Source: Paenacidovorax caeni
GTDB lineage: Bacteria > Pseudomonadota > Gammaproteobacteria > Burkholderiales > Burkholderiaceae_C
Length of the DNA stretch: 64,000 nucleotides
Assembly (NCBI RefSeq): GCF_001298675.1
Contig: NZ_CYIG01000010.1
Span: 1 to 64,000 of the forward strand
Direction of reading: 5' to 3'
A model generated the notes under the pieces. It was not told the DNA's origin. It searched no databases and saw nothing but the letters and a program-made list of their open reading frames with translations. This document shows positions 8,605 through 16,889 of the stretch, piece by piece. The stretch's first letter is position 1, and each line of letters opens with the position of its first letter. A program made the position numbers and the translations under genes.

Positions 8605-8742
8605 GGCAATGTGAAGAACTATCAACCGCCCTCCACGTCCAGGCCGGTCTCATCGGCTGTGCCTGCATACTGCTTCCCTCTGGCGCGACGGAGGGGCACG
8701 GGGCCCCTGCACGTTGGCGCGCCGCCGCAAAAGGACACGCCG

Positions 8743-9387
8743 ATGACCGCACCGCAATCCATGGCAGATGATCTGTTGGCACAGCTCCAGGGCGCACCCA
8801 TGCAGCAGATAGCACAGCAGCTGGGCGCCAGTAGCCAGCAAATTGAGTCCGCCGTTGGCGCCGCTCTGCCGCTGCTACTGGGCGCGCTGGGCCAAAACGC
8901 CACCCAGCCGCAAGACGCAGCGGCGCTGTTCAACGCCTTGGAACGCGACCATGGCCAGGCCACGCCGCAAGGGCTGGGCGGACTGGGCGATCTGCTCGGC
9001 GCCGTACTGGGCGGCGCAGGCGCTGCGCCAGGCCGGGGCGCTGGCGGCGGCCTGGGTGATGGCGCGGCCATCCTGGGGCAGATCTTGGGCGGCAACCGCC
9101 AGCAGGCCGAAAACCAGCTGGGCCAAGCCACAGGCCTGGGCAGCAGGGCGGGCCAGTTGCTGGCGATGCTCGCCCCCATGGTCATGGCCTATCTGGCCAA
9201 CCGCGCGAAGGCGGGAAACATGGACGCCTCCGCCCTGGGCCAGACGCGGGGACAGGAGCATGCGCGGCAGCAGGGCGGCCTGGGCGGTGGGCTGCTGGGC
9301 AGCCTGCTAGACCAGAACGGCGACGGCAAGTTCGACGCGGGCGACCTGCTCCAGCTCGGCGCCAGCCTGCTGGGTGGGCGGCGCTGA
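8743..9387 (+). CDS. DUF937 (YidB-like) protein
   Basis: A 214-residue protein with the DUF937 pattern: an N-terminal helical block LAQLQGAPMQQIAQQLG, SAVGAALPLLLGALGQNA, long Gly/Ala/Leu-rich stretches, and ILGQILGG repeated motifs. Near the C-terminus a DQNGDGKFDAGD segment resembles a single EF-hand or dockerin-type calcium loop. There is no signal peptide. AAAGGAC precedes the chosen ATG. YidB-like proteins have no settled function. It stands alone, with a terminator upstream and repeat DNA downstream. Confidence 0.85.
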   Translation: MTAPQSMADDLLAQLQGAPMQQIAQQLGASSQQIESAVGAALPLLLGALGQNATQPQDAAALFNALERDHGQATPQGLGGLGDLLGAVLGGAGAAPGRGAGGGLGDGAAILGQILGGNRQQAENQLGQATGLGSRAGQLLAMLAPMVMAYLANRAKAGNMDASALGQTRGQEHARQQGGLGGGLLGSLLDQNGDGKFDAGDLLQLGASLLGGRR

Positions 9388-9497
9388 GGCGAAGCGCCTC
9401 TCCGGCTCGCGCAAGTCTGCGCGTTGCAGGCAGGGGGACGATGCCCTCACTGCGGGACAGCCCTTGCGCGGCTGCCTGCGCTTGGGCCTCGCCAGTT
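9388..9497. repeat. Intergenic GC-rich repeat, related to 42.35-42.48 kb
   Basis: The segments GCAGGCAGGGGGACG and GCCCTTGCGCGGCTGCC recur in the same order and near-identical spacing in the gap after the MBL-fold RNase gene. No protein-coding potential is apparent. The 857-base interval from the DUF937 gene to the methyltransferase gene contains this repeat, then about 160 bases in which I see nothing, then the MITE and two gene remnants described separately. Confidence 0.6.
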
Positions 9498-9659
9498 TCA
9501 CAGGCCGATGGTCGTGCCCAGCACCATGAAAACTGATATGACTCGCCCGCCTACCTGAACGCCTCGGGCGTGAATTCCCCCGGCACTTGCCCACTGCGAG
9601 TGACCGCAGCTCCCAAAGGTGACGTTATGGCGTTGGGGCGGCCCGGCAGCAATAAAAAA

Positions 9660-9786
9660 GGCTCTGTCACCTAATCGTGTTGTTCCCCTCGACGAAGAGG
9701 GTTGCGGCAAGAGGGCCAAAGCCCACACCGCGCCTGGCGTTGCGGGAAACGCCACGTTTTCACCAACACAAACAGGTGACAGAGCC
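9660..9786. mobile_element. 127-bp MITE with 23-bp terminal inverted repeats and 8-bp target duplication
   Basis: The ends GGCTCTGTCACCT-AATCGTGTTG (left) and GGCTCTGTCACCT-GTTTGTGTTG (right, complemented) match at 20 of 23 positions. The flanks ATAAAAAA and ATAAGAAA match at seven of eight, consistent with an 8-base target duplication. The 81-base interior has no credible gene. GGCTCT ends with 8-base duplications are characteristic of ISL3-family insertion sequences, so I infer an internally deleted, non-autonomous derivative that would need a transposase supplied elsewhere. Confidence 0.75.
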
Positions 9787-9794
9787 ATAAGAAA

Positions 9795-9824
9795 AGCCCG
9801 TGATGCATAACTGCATCACGGGCT
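9795..9824 (-). terminator. Rho-independent terminator beside the MITE
   Basis: Two perfect 12-base arms, AGCCCGTGATGC and its complement, enclose ATAACT. Read on the minus strand the stem is followed by TTTTCTTAT, part of which is the MITE target duplication. It lies just downstream of the IPTL-CTERM remnant and is probably its original terminator. Confidence 0.8.
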
Positions 9825-9875
9825 CTTGTCATTGGCAAGCCATGTTGCAAGGCTTGCGTAGCGCTTTCAGGCTTA

Positions 9876-9957
9876 TTAGCGCATGCGGCGGCGCATGCCC
9901 ACCATGAACAGCCCCATCAGGGCTGACAAGACGATCAGGCCCCACTCCGACACGTAG
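9876..9957 (-). pseudogene. C-terminal remnant of an IPTL-CTERM sorted surface protein
   Basis: The minus strand encodes VSEWGLIVLSALMGLFMVGMRRRMR then a stop (shown here as consecutive parts VSEWGLIVLSAL, MGLFMVG and MRRRMR). A Ser-Glu-Trp-Gly box, a hydrophobic helix and an Arg-rich tail form the exosortase-dependent IPTL-CTERM sorting signal, usually the last 25-30 residues of a secreted protein. Upstream of it the frame runs directly into unrelated histidine-kinase DNA, so the exported body of the protein has been lost. Confidence 0.7.
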
Positions 9958-9959
9958 CC

Positions 9960-10209
9960 GATGAGGGACCTGGCCTCGCGCCCGAGGAGGTGCAACACAT
10001 CTTCGAGCGCTTCGAGCGTGGCCGCCGCTCAGACCAGACGCTGGGCTTTGGCCTGGGCCTGTGGGTGGCGCGCCGCGTGGCACAGCTGCACTGCGGCGAC
10101 GTGCGGGTGGATTCAACGCCCGGACGGGGTCACTTGCTTCACGCTGGTGTTGCCGCCGCTGCGCGACGCCAACGACAACTGCGATGGTGGTACGGTGAAT
10201 CCCGCATAA
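9960..10209 (+). pseudogene. Frameshifted 3' fragment of a histidine kinase gene
   Basis: The plus strand encodes DEGPGL (G1 box), HIFERFERGR (F box), GFGLGLWVARR (G2 box) and VDSTPGRG in one frame. The expected ending CFTLVLPPLRDAND then continues in the next frame to a stop at 10207-10209. The shift falls at about 10129-10133 and is explained by a single extra base. The N-terminal two thirds of a kinase are absent; the fragment starts abruptly at the junction with the IPTL-CTERM remnant. Confidence 0.8.
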
Positions 10210-10244
10210 TGCCCGGTTTGCTCCTTCTTCCCCTCTAGCCGTCC

Positions 10245-11564
10245 ATGAGCGCCACCGCCGTCCACGCCGACCCCATCCGCAAATATCTCGAAACCGCCCG
10301 CACCCAAATCGCACAGGGCGCCTTGCGCGAAGCCGCGCAGACGCTGAACCAGGCGCAGCGCATCCTGCCCGGTGACGCACGCATCTTCATGCTGGCAGGC
10401 CTGATGGCGGAGAAGTCGGGCAACATCAAGGGCGCCTTCGAGGCACTGCGCAAGTGCGTCGCCATGGCGCCTGGCTGGGGCCCCGGGCTGCTGGAGCTGG
10501 CGCTGCTGCTGGCACGCCAGAACCAGTTCCCAGAGGCGGTGGAAACGGCCGAAAAAGTGGCCGCGCTGGAGCCGAAGAACTTGAGGGTACTCGCCGGTGT
10601 AGTGGACATTGCCCACCGCGCAGGCCATGCCGAAATGGCGCTGAAGCACCTGCGCCGCGGCCTGGAACTGGTTCCCGGCGATGTGCAGCTGCGCCGCCTG
10701 CTGGCACAGGACCTGCACAACCTGGGCCGGTACGAGGAAGCGCTGCAAGAATGGAGCAGCCTGGCAGCACAAAACGACAAAGATGAGCACGCCCTGCTCG
10801 GCCGGGTCAAGGTCCTGCTTGCCATCGGCAAACCCGGGCAGGCGATCGCGGACACGATGAAACTGCTGGAGCTCGCGCCGGGTGACTCCATCTACGCCTA
10901 CTACAACGCTCTAGCCCATGGGGTTACACCGCCACACCAGCCGCTGGAGATGAACCGCCAGCTGTTCGACAACATGGCGGAGAGTTTTGACCAGCACTTG
11001 GTTACGGAGCTCGGATACCGTCTCCCTCGCGTTGTGGCCGACAAGATTCTTGCGAGATTCCCTGAGCGCAATCTCAATGTCCTGGACTTGGGTTGTGGCA
11101 CAGGTCTGCTCGGGGCCTGCTTGGGCCGGCTTGACGGCTTTCTGATCGGCGTGGAACTATCGTCCAAGATGATCGAACAGGCCGCGCGTCACGACGTGTA
11201 TGACCGTTTCCACACGGTCAACCTGCTCGACGCATTGCGTGAAACACCTGCATCGACCTACGAAGTCATCACCGCATTGGATGTGTTCGTCTACGTGGGC
11301 GATATTTCCGACGCTATTCCCAATGCCCACCGCATCCTGCTGCCCGCTGGCGATTTCTATTTTTCCTGCGAAGCCGCACCGGAAGAAGGGCCCGATCTGC
11401 TCCTACAAGACAACGGCCGCTATGCCCACAAACGCAGCCACGTACAGCAGCTGTGCAAGCAGGCGGGGTTCGAGAGCGTACAGATCGAAGACGTGGTGAT
11501 ACGCCAAGAAGCGGGCCAGCCTGTGCAAGGCTTCCTGGTGATGGCACGCAAGGCTGCGGCCTGA
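10245..11564 (+). CDS. TPR-domain SAM-dependent methyltransferase
   Basis: A 439-residue protein. The first 215 residues are tetratricopeptide-like helix pairs (for example GALREAAQTLNQAQRILPGD, AVETAEKVAALEPKN, GRYEEALQEW). The rest is a class I methyltransferase domain with motif I VLDLGCGTGLLGA, post-I GVELSSKM and motif IV ITALDVFVYVGD. A substrate cannot be assigned; TPR-methyltransferase fusions often act on other proteins or lipopolysaccharide-type molecules. The ATG at 10245 follows a weak ribosome binding region. It is monocistronic, ending in a clear terminator. Confidence 0.9.
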   Translation: MSATAVHADPIRKYLETARTQIAQGALREAAQTLNQAQRILPGDARIFMLAGLMAEKSGNIKGAFEALRKCVAMAPGWGPGLLELALLLARQNQFPEAVETAEKVAALEPKNLRVLAGVVDIAHRAGHAEMALKHLRRGLELVPGDVQLRRLLAQDLHNLGRYEEALQEWSSLAAQNDKDEHALLGRVKVLLAIGKPGQAIADTMKLLELAPGDSIYAYYNALAHGVTPPHQPLEMNRQLFDNMAESFDQHLVTELGYRLPRVVADKILARFPERNLNVLDLGCGTGLLGACLGRLDGFLIGVELSSKMIEQAARHDVYDRFHTVNLLDALRETPASTYEVITALDVFVYVGDISDAIPNAHRILLPAGDFYFSCEAAPEEGPDLLLQDNGRYAHKRSHVQQLCKQAGFESVQIEDVVIRQEAGQPVQGFLVMARKAAA

Positions 11565-11587
11565 CCCTCTTTACACCCTACCCTCCA

Positions 11588-11611
11588 AACGCGGCCACGG
11601 CCGCGTTTTTT
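11588..11611 (+). terminator. Rho-independent terminator after TPR methyltransferase
   Basis: AACGCGGCC, a two-base loop and GGCCGCGTT are followed by a run of thymines. On the minus strand it is also followed by AT-poor DNA, so it most likely serves the plus-strand gene; the convergent HNH gene ends 17 bases beyond. Confidence 0.88.
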
Positions 11612-11627
11612 CGTTGCGGCGGTAGCG

Positions 11628-12185
11628 TCAGTTGAGCAGCCGCGACGACCTGGGCACATGCGCCTTCAGGAACTCCATCTGATCCGCCAGGATGCGCCGA
11701 TTGCGCAGAATGAAATCCTCCCACAGGCTGGGCACGTAGGGTGCATAAAGCAAGGGCATGTGCGCTTGCTCTGGCGTGCGCGGCCCCTTGCGGTGGTTGC
11801 AGGGCCTGCAGGCGGTGACCACGTTCATCCAGTGATCCGCGCCCTTGCGCGCCTGGGGAATGATGTGCTCCCGAGTCAATTCGCTTTCGTGAAAGTGGCC
11901 TCCGCAGTAAGCGCACATGTTGCGGTCGCGCACGAACAGCTTGCTGTTGGTGAGCGCCGGCCGCAGCTCGAAAGGATTGATGGCTGGCACGCCCTTGGTG
12001 CCGATGATGCTGTTGACCGCGATCTGCGACTGCATGCCGGTGCATGCGTTGTGGCCGCCACGAAACAGCGCGATCTGTCCGCCGGACTCCCTGCGCACTT
12101 CATCTGCGGCGTAGTGCAACACCGCCTGTTCCAGCGAAATCCATGATTGGGGCAGCCCCTGGGCCGACAGCTTCAAGACCTTCAC
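11628..12185 (-). CDS. HNH endonuclease
   Basis: A 185-residue protein with a classical HNH module: MCAYCGG, then TREHIIPQARKG and CRPCNHRKG, giving two Cys pairs for structural zinc and the catalytic His in EHIIP. This subtype, with an N-terminal VLKLSAQGLPQSWISLEQA region, is a widespread stand-alone chromosomal gene in beta- and gamma-proteobacteria and cyanobacteria; its biological role is not established. The start is a GTG with a full AGGAGG six bases upstream; a second GTG one codon earlier is too close to that site. It is divergent from ribF. Confidence 0.9.
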   Translation of the reverse strand: MKVLKLSAQGLPQSWISLEQAVLHYAADEVRRESGGQIALFRGGHNACTGMQSQIAVNSIIGTKGVPAINPFELRPALTNSKLFVRDRNMCAYCGGHFHESELTREHIIPQARKGADHWMNVVTACRPCNHRKGPRTPEQAHMPLLYAPYVPSLWEDFILRNRRILADQMEFLKAHVPRSSRLLN

Positions 12186-12261
12186 CACACGCCTCCTGCA
12201 AGGGTACTGGGAATGGAATATGCCTTGCGCAATATACTCTGATTCCATGACAAATTGGCGT

Positions 12262-12306
12262 CTTGCGCTTGTTGGAACTGCGCTAGCTGCTATCAAAATA
12301 AAAGCA
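12262..12306. repeat. Short palindromic repeat copy upstream of ribF
   Basis: GCGCTTGTTGG, a short gap, then GCGCTAGCTGCTATCAAAAT matches the repeat consensus. Its A-rich tail runs into the ribF start codon, so it may provide part of the ribF leader. Confidence 0.7.
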
Positions 12307-13355
12307 TGAAGATTTTCCGTGGCTTTCACCGGCCGGGCCTGGCCAGCGCCTGCGCGCTGACCATCGGCAATTTCGATGGCGTCCACCGCGGCCACCAGGC
12401 CATGTTGGCACTGCTCAACAACGAAGCCTCCCTGCGCGGCGTGCCCAGCTGCGTGCTGACGTTCGAGCCGCACCCGCGTGACTATTTCGCGCAAATACAC
12501 AAGCGCCCCGCGCTGGCGCCTGCGCGCATTGGCACGCTGCGCGACAAGCTGGCCGAGCTGGAGCGCTGCGGCGTACAGCAGGTGGTGGTACAGCCGTTCA
12601 ACGCAGCTTTCGGGGGACTGAGCGCACAGTCCTTCATCGACGACGTGGTGCTGCGCGGCCTGGGCGCGCGCTATGTGCTGGTGGGCGATGACTTCCGTTT
12701 CGGCGCGCAGCGGGCGGGCGGCTATGCGCTGCTCGACGCTGCGGGCCAGGCCCAGGGCTTCGACGTCGCGCGCATGAACAGCTACGAGGTGCACGGCCTG
12801 CGCGTGTCCAGCACGGCGGTGCGCGACGCGCTGGAGCGCGGCGACATGCAAGCCGCCGCGCGGCTGTTGGGCCGGCCCTACAGCATCAGTGGCCACGTGG
12901 TACATGGACGCAAGCTGGGCCGCCAGTTGGCTGAGTCGCGTCCAGGCGCGGGCGATGGTTTTCGCACGTTGAACCTGCGCTTTGCCCACTGGAAAAGCGC
13001 GGCCAGCGGCATCTTCGCCGTGCTGGTGCATGGCCTGGCTGACACCCCGCTGCGCGGCGTGGCCAACCTGGGGGTACGCCCCTCGCTCGACCCCGAAGAT
13101 GCCAACGGCGGCCGCGTGCTGCTGGAGACGCACTGCCTCGACTGGCCGGCCCACCTGGGCCCCCAGGGGGGCTACGGTAAAATCATTCGCGTGGAACTGC
13201 TGCACAAACTGCACGACGAGCTGAAATACGACAGCCTCGCGGCGCTCACCCAAGGCATCGCCCAGGACTGCGAGAACGCGCGCACCTGGTTCGCCACGCA
13301 CCACGCCCCCAGCTACACCGATACCCGCCGCCAGACCACGCGCGACCGAATTTGA
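12306..13355 (+). CDS. ribF: Bifunctional riboflavin kinase / FAD synthetase
   Basis: RibF phosphorylates riboflavin to FMN and adenylylates FMN to FAD. The 349-residue product has the N-terminal nucleotidyltransferase motif GNFDGVHRGHQ, the GDDFRFGAQRAG block, SSTAVRDAL, and the C-terminal riboflavin kinase domain with GRPYSISGHVVHGRKLGR and GVANLGVRPS. An insertion of Gln/Gly-rich residues precedes the final kinase segment. The ATG used is the first in the conserved N-terminus (MKIFRGFHRPG). The ribF-ileS-lspA order is conserved in many proteobacteria. No FMN riboswitch is visible upstream. Confidence 0.97.
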   Translation: MKIFRGFHRPGLASACALTIGNFDGVHRGHQAMLALLNNEASLRGVPSCVLTFEPHPRDYFAQIHKRPALAPARIGTLRDKLAELERCGVQQVVVQPFNAAFGGLSAQSFIDDVVLRGLGARYVLVGDDFRFGAQRAGGYALLDAAGQAQGFDVARMNSYEVHGLRVSSTAVRDALERGDMQAAARLLGRPYSISGHVVHGRKLGRQLAESRPGAGDGFRTLNLRFAHWKSAASGIFAVLVHGLADTPLRGVANLGVRPSLDPEDANGGRVLLETHCLDWPAHLGPQGGYGKIIRVELLHKLHDELKYDSLAALTQGIAQDCENARTWFATHHAPSYTDTRRQTTRDRI

Positions 13356-13356
13356 C

Positions 13357-13377
13357 GGGGCAGGCTTCGCCCCTTTT
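13357..13377 (+). terminator. Weak terminator-like hairpin after ribF
   Basis: GGGGC, a seven-base loop and GCCCC are followed by four thymines, immediately after the ribF stop. The stem is short, so partial termination or attenuation ahead of ileS is more likely than a complete stop. Confidence 0.45.
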
Positions 13378-13451
13378 GCCATTCCCTGCGCAAGCGCATG
13401 CAGCCTCGGCTCGGGCCCGATCGCCCGGGCGTCCCCTTTGAAGGTTTCCCC

Positions 13452-16307
13452 ATGTCCGAATCCAGCCCCAAGAACGCCCCCGCGAGCGCCTACCGCGCCA
13501 CGCTCAACATGCCCGACACCCCATTCCCGATGCGCGGCGACCTGCCCAAGCGCGAACCGGGCTGGATCAAGGAGTGGAACGACCAAGGCGTTTACAAGCA
13601 ACTGCGCGACGCGCGGCGCGGCGCACCCAAGTTCATCCTGCACGACGGCCCGCCGTATGCCAACGGCCAGATCCACATCGGCCATGCGGTCAACAAGATC
13701 CTCAAGGACATGATCGTCAAGGCGCGCCAGCTCGAAGGGTTTGACGCGCTGTACACCCCGGGCTGGGACTGCCACGGCCTGCCGATCGAGAACGCCATCG
13801 AAAAAAAGCACGGCCGCAACCTGCCGCGTGACGAAATGCAGGCTCGGGGCCGCGCCTTCGCCACCGAGCAGATCGCGCAGCAGCTGGTGGACTTCCAGCG
13901 CCTGGGCGTGCTCGGCGAGTGGGACAACCCGTACAAGACCATGAACTTCGCCAGCGAGGCGGGCCAGTTGCGTGCACTCAAGAAAGTGATGGAACGCGGC
14001 TTCGTGTACCGCGGCTTGAAGCCGGTGTACTGGTGCTTCGATTGCGCTTCGTCGCTGGCCGAGTTCGAGATCGAGTACCAGGACAAACAAAGCCAGACGC
14101 TGGACGTGATGTTCCCCGCCGCCGACCCGGCGCGGCTGGCCGCGGCCTTCGGCCTGGAGCGGCTGGACAAGGACGCCTTCATCGTCATCTGGACCACCAC
14201 GGCCTGGACGATTCCGGCCAACCAGGCGCTCAACGTCAACCCCGAACTCGAATACAGCCTGGTGGATACACCGCGCGGCCTGCTGATCGTGGCTTCAGCC
14301 CTGGTCGAGAAATGCCTGACACGCTGGCAACTCGAAGGCAAGGTGCTCGCCACCGCGCTGGGCGAAAAGCTCGACCACATACCCTTCCAGCACCCCCTCG
14401 GCGCCATGGACAAGGGCTACGACCGCGTCTCGCCGGTCTACCTCGCGGACTACGCCACGGCCGACGACGGCACGGGTATCGTGCACTCGGCCCCGGCCTA
14501 CGGCGTGGACGACTTCAACAGCTGCGTCGCCAATGGCATGGACTACCAGGACATCCTGAATCCGGTGCAGGGCAACGGTGTGTACGCACCCGAGCTGCCG
14601 CTGTTCGGCGGCCAGCACATCTGGAAGGCCGTGCCAGTCATCCTGGACGCGCTGAAGGTCGCCGGGCGCCTGCTCGACACCACCACCATCAGCCACAGCT
14701 ACCCACACTGCTGGCGCCACAAGAGCCCGGTGATCTACCGCGCCGCAGCGCAATGGTTCGTGCGCATGGACGAGGGCGAGGGCGTGTTCACCGACCCGGC
14801 GCAAAAGCCCGCCAAAACGCTGCGCCAGATTGCCCTAGAAGCCATCGAGCACACCCGCTTCTACCCCGAGAACGGCAAGGCCCGCCTGCGCGACATGATC
14901 GCCGGGCGGCCCGACTGGTGCATCTCGCGCCAACGCTCGTGGGGCGTGCCCCTGCCCTTCTTCCTGCATGTGGACACCGGCGCGCTGCACCCACGCACCA
15001 TGGAGATCATTGACCAGGCTGCGTCCATCGTCGAGCAGGGCGGCATCGAGGCCTGGAGCCGCGTAAGTGCCGCTGATATCCTGGGCGCCGAAGAGGCCGC
15101 GCACTACACCAAGAGCACGGATATTCTGGAAGTGTGGTTCGACTCCGGCTCCACCTTCTGGCATGTGCTGCGCGGCACACACGCCGGCATGCACCACGAC
15201 GAAGGCCCCGAGGCCGACCTGTACCTGGAAGGCCACGACCAGCACCGCGGCTGGTTCCACAGCTCGCTGCTGCTGGCCAGTGCCATCTTCGGGCGCGCGC
15301 CCTACCGCGGCCTGCTGACCCACGGTTTCACCGTGGACGGCCAGGGCAAGAAGATGAGCAAGTCCCTGGGCAACACCGTCTCGCCGCAGGAAGTCAGCGG
15401 CAAGCTGGGCGCTGAAATCATCCGCCTGTGGGTGGCGGCCACCGACTACTCGGGCGACTTGGCCATCGACGACAAGATCCTGGCGCGTGTGGTGGACGCC
15501 TACCGCCGCATCCGCAACACGCTGCGCTTCCTGCTCGCCAATGTGAGCGACTTCGACCCGGCCCGCGACGCCGTGCCGTTCGGCGAGATGCTGGAGATCG
15601 ACCGCTGGGCGCTGACACGTGCGGCGCAGTTCCAGGAAGAACTCCTGGCGCACTACAAAGTGTACGAATTCCACCCCGTGGTGGCCAAGCTGCAGCTGTT
15701 CTGCTCGGAAGACCTGGGCGGTTTCTACCTCGACGTGCTCAAGGATCGCCTCTACACCACCGCGCCGCGCAGCCTGGCGCGGCGCAGCGCGCAAACCGCG
15801 CTGCACCAGATCACGCACGCCATGCTGCGCTGGATGGCGCCCTTCCTGTCGTTCACAGCCGAGGAAGCCTGGAAGGTGTTCGGCAGCTCGGCGTCGATCT
15901 TCACCGAAACCTACGGCACCATCGCCCATGCCGACGAGGGGCTGCTGGCCAAGTGGCAGCGCATTCGTGCCATCCGCGACGTGGTGAACAAGGAAATCGA
16001 GGCTGTGCGCGCCTCGGGTGGCATTGGCGCATCGCTGCAGGCCGATATCACCCTGTCCGCCCCCCCCGAGGACCACGCGCTGCTCGCCAGCCTGGGTGAC
16101 GATCTGAAGTTCGTATTTATCGTTTCCGCTATTGAATTGGTAGCTGGTAGCGCGCTCCAGGTCGGCGTTAGAACCCGTTCGGATGCGAAATGTGAGCGCT
16201 GCTGGCACTACCGCGCCGACGTGGGCCACGACGCGCAGCACCCCACCCTGTGCGGGCGCTGCACCAGCAACCTGTATGGCAGCGGCGAAAGCCGCGCACA
16301 CGCATGA
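13452..16307 (+). CDS. ileS: Isoleucyl-tRNA synthetase
   Basis: A 951-residue class Ia synthetase that charges tRNA-Ile. The HIGH signature lies in [10 protein letters not shown], the KMSKS signature in [10 protein letters not shown], the editing domain in [16 protein letters not shown], and a C-terminal zinc ribbon with CERCWHYR and [10 protein letters not shown]. Length is typical. The ATG matches the usual start [15 protein letters not shown]; no T-box is present upstream. Its stop overlaps the lspA start. Near 16115-16160 a stretch similar to the short palindromic repeat (TTGGTAGCTGGTAGCGC) is read through in frame in the C-terminal region. Confidence 0.98.
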   Translation: MSESSPKNAPASAYRATLNMPDTPFPMRGDLPKREPGWIKEWNDQGVYKQLRDARRGAPKFILHDGPPYANGQIHIGHAVNKILKDMIVKARQLEGFDALYTPGWDCHGLPIENAIEKKHGRNLPRDEMQARGRAFATEQIAQQLVDFQRLGVLGEWDNPYKTMNFASEAGQLRALKKVMERGFVYRGLKPVYWCFDCASSLAEFEIEYQDKQSQTLDVMFPAADPARLAAAFGLERLDKDAFIVIWTTTAWTIPANQALNVNPELEYSLVDTPRGLLIVASALVEKCLTRWQLEGKVLATALGEKLDHIPFQHPLGAMDKGYDRVSPVYLADYATADDGTGIVHSAPAYGVDDFNSCVANGMDYQDILNPVQGNGVYAPELPLFGGQHIWKAVPVILDALKVAGRLLDTTTISHSYPHCWRHKSPVIYRAAAQWFVRMDEGEGVFTDPAQKPAKTLRQIALEAIEHTRFYPENGKARLRDMIAGRPDWCISRQRSWGVPLPFFLHVDTGALHPRTMEIIDQAASIVEQGGIEAWSRVSAADILGAEEAAHYTKSTDILEVWFDSGSTFWHVLRGTHAGMHHDEGPEADLYLEGHDQHRGWFHSSLLLASAIFGRAPYRGLLTHGFTVDGQGKKMSKSLGNTVSPQEVSGKLGAEIIRLWVAATDYSGDLAIDDKILARVVDAYRRIRNTLRFLLANVSDFDPARDAVPFGEMLEIDRWALTRAAQFQEELLAHYKVYEFHPVVAKLQLFCSEDLGGFYLDVLKDRLYTTAPRSLARRSAQTALHQITHAMLRWMAPFLSFTAEEAWKVFGSSASIFTETYGTIAHADEGLLAKWQRIRAIRDVVNKEIEAVRASGGIGASLQADITLSAPPEDHALLASLGDDLKFVFIVSAIELVAGSALQVGVRTRSDAKCERCWHYRADVGHDAQHPTLCGRCTSNLYGSGESRAHA

Positions 16308-16804
16308 CGGTGCGCACGCCCCCTGGTGGCACTGGCAGCCTGTGGCCCTGGCTGGTCTGGGCGCTGGTGCTTTTCATCGCAGACCAGTTCACCAAGACGC
16401 TGATCCTCGGCGCCTACCAACTGGGCGACGCCACCCCCGTCACCGGGTTTTTCAACATCGTGCGGGCGCACAACACGGGCGCTGCCTTCTCGTTTCTGGC
16501 CGATGCCGGGGGCTGGCAGCGTTGGGGCTTCACGGCGTTCGGCCTGGTAGCAGCACTCTTCATCGTCTGGCAGCTGCGCCAGCACCCCGGGCAGCGGCTT
16601 TTCGCCTTCTCGCTCTCCAGCATCCTGGGCGGCGCCATCGGCAACGTGGTGGACCGGCTGCAGCACGGCTACGTGGTGGATTTCCTCGACTTTCACCTGG
16701 GCGGGCGGCACTTTCCTGCCTTCAACCTGGCCGACAGCGCCATCACCGTGGGCGCGGTCTGCCTGATCGTGGACGAACTGCTGCGCATGCGCAAAGCCGG
16801 TTGA
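16304..16804 (+). CDS. lspA: Lipoprotein signal peptidase
   Basis: LspA cleaves signal peptides of prolipoproteins in the inner membrane. The 166-residue protein has four hydrophobic segments, the conserved [14 protein letters not shown] region, and both catalytic aspartates in [15 protein letters not shown] and [11 protein letters not shown]. The ATG overlaps the ileS stop as ATGA, showing translational coupling, as is normal for ileS-lspA. The first 15 residues are rich in Gly, Pro and Thr and precede the first membrane helix. Confidence 0.97.
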   Translation: MTVRTPPGGTGSLWPWLVWALVLFIADQFTKTLILGAYQLGDATPVTGFFNIVRAHNTGAAFSFLADAGGWQRWGFTAFGLVAALFIVWQLRQHPGQRLFAFSLSSILGGAIGNVVDRLQHGYVVDFLDFHLGGRHFPAFNLADSAITVGAVCLIVDELLRMRKAG

Positions 16805-16889
16805 GCCGCCGCCAGGGGCTCTGGCATGAGGGCGGGATCGGCAGTATGCTGCAAGGTTTCGCGCCGCGCACAGCGGCGCCCTCCGCCCC

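Noticed and set aside
9961..10209. Intact small protein of 82 codons in the frame starting MRDLASRPRR
   Set aside because: The frame is Arg/Trp-rich until it meets the end of a kinase; the kinase motifs lie in the other frame, so this is decayed sequence.
12186..12305. Possible FMN riboswitch upstream of ribF
   Set aside because: The gap has no FMN-aptamer conserved segments; it holds a short repeat and divergent promoters.
13356..13451. Possible T-box leader upstream of ileS
   Set aside because: No T-box sequence or specifier loop; only a weak hairpin is seen.
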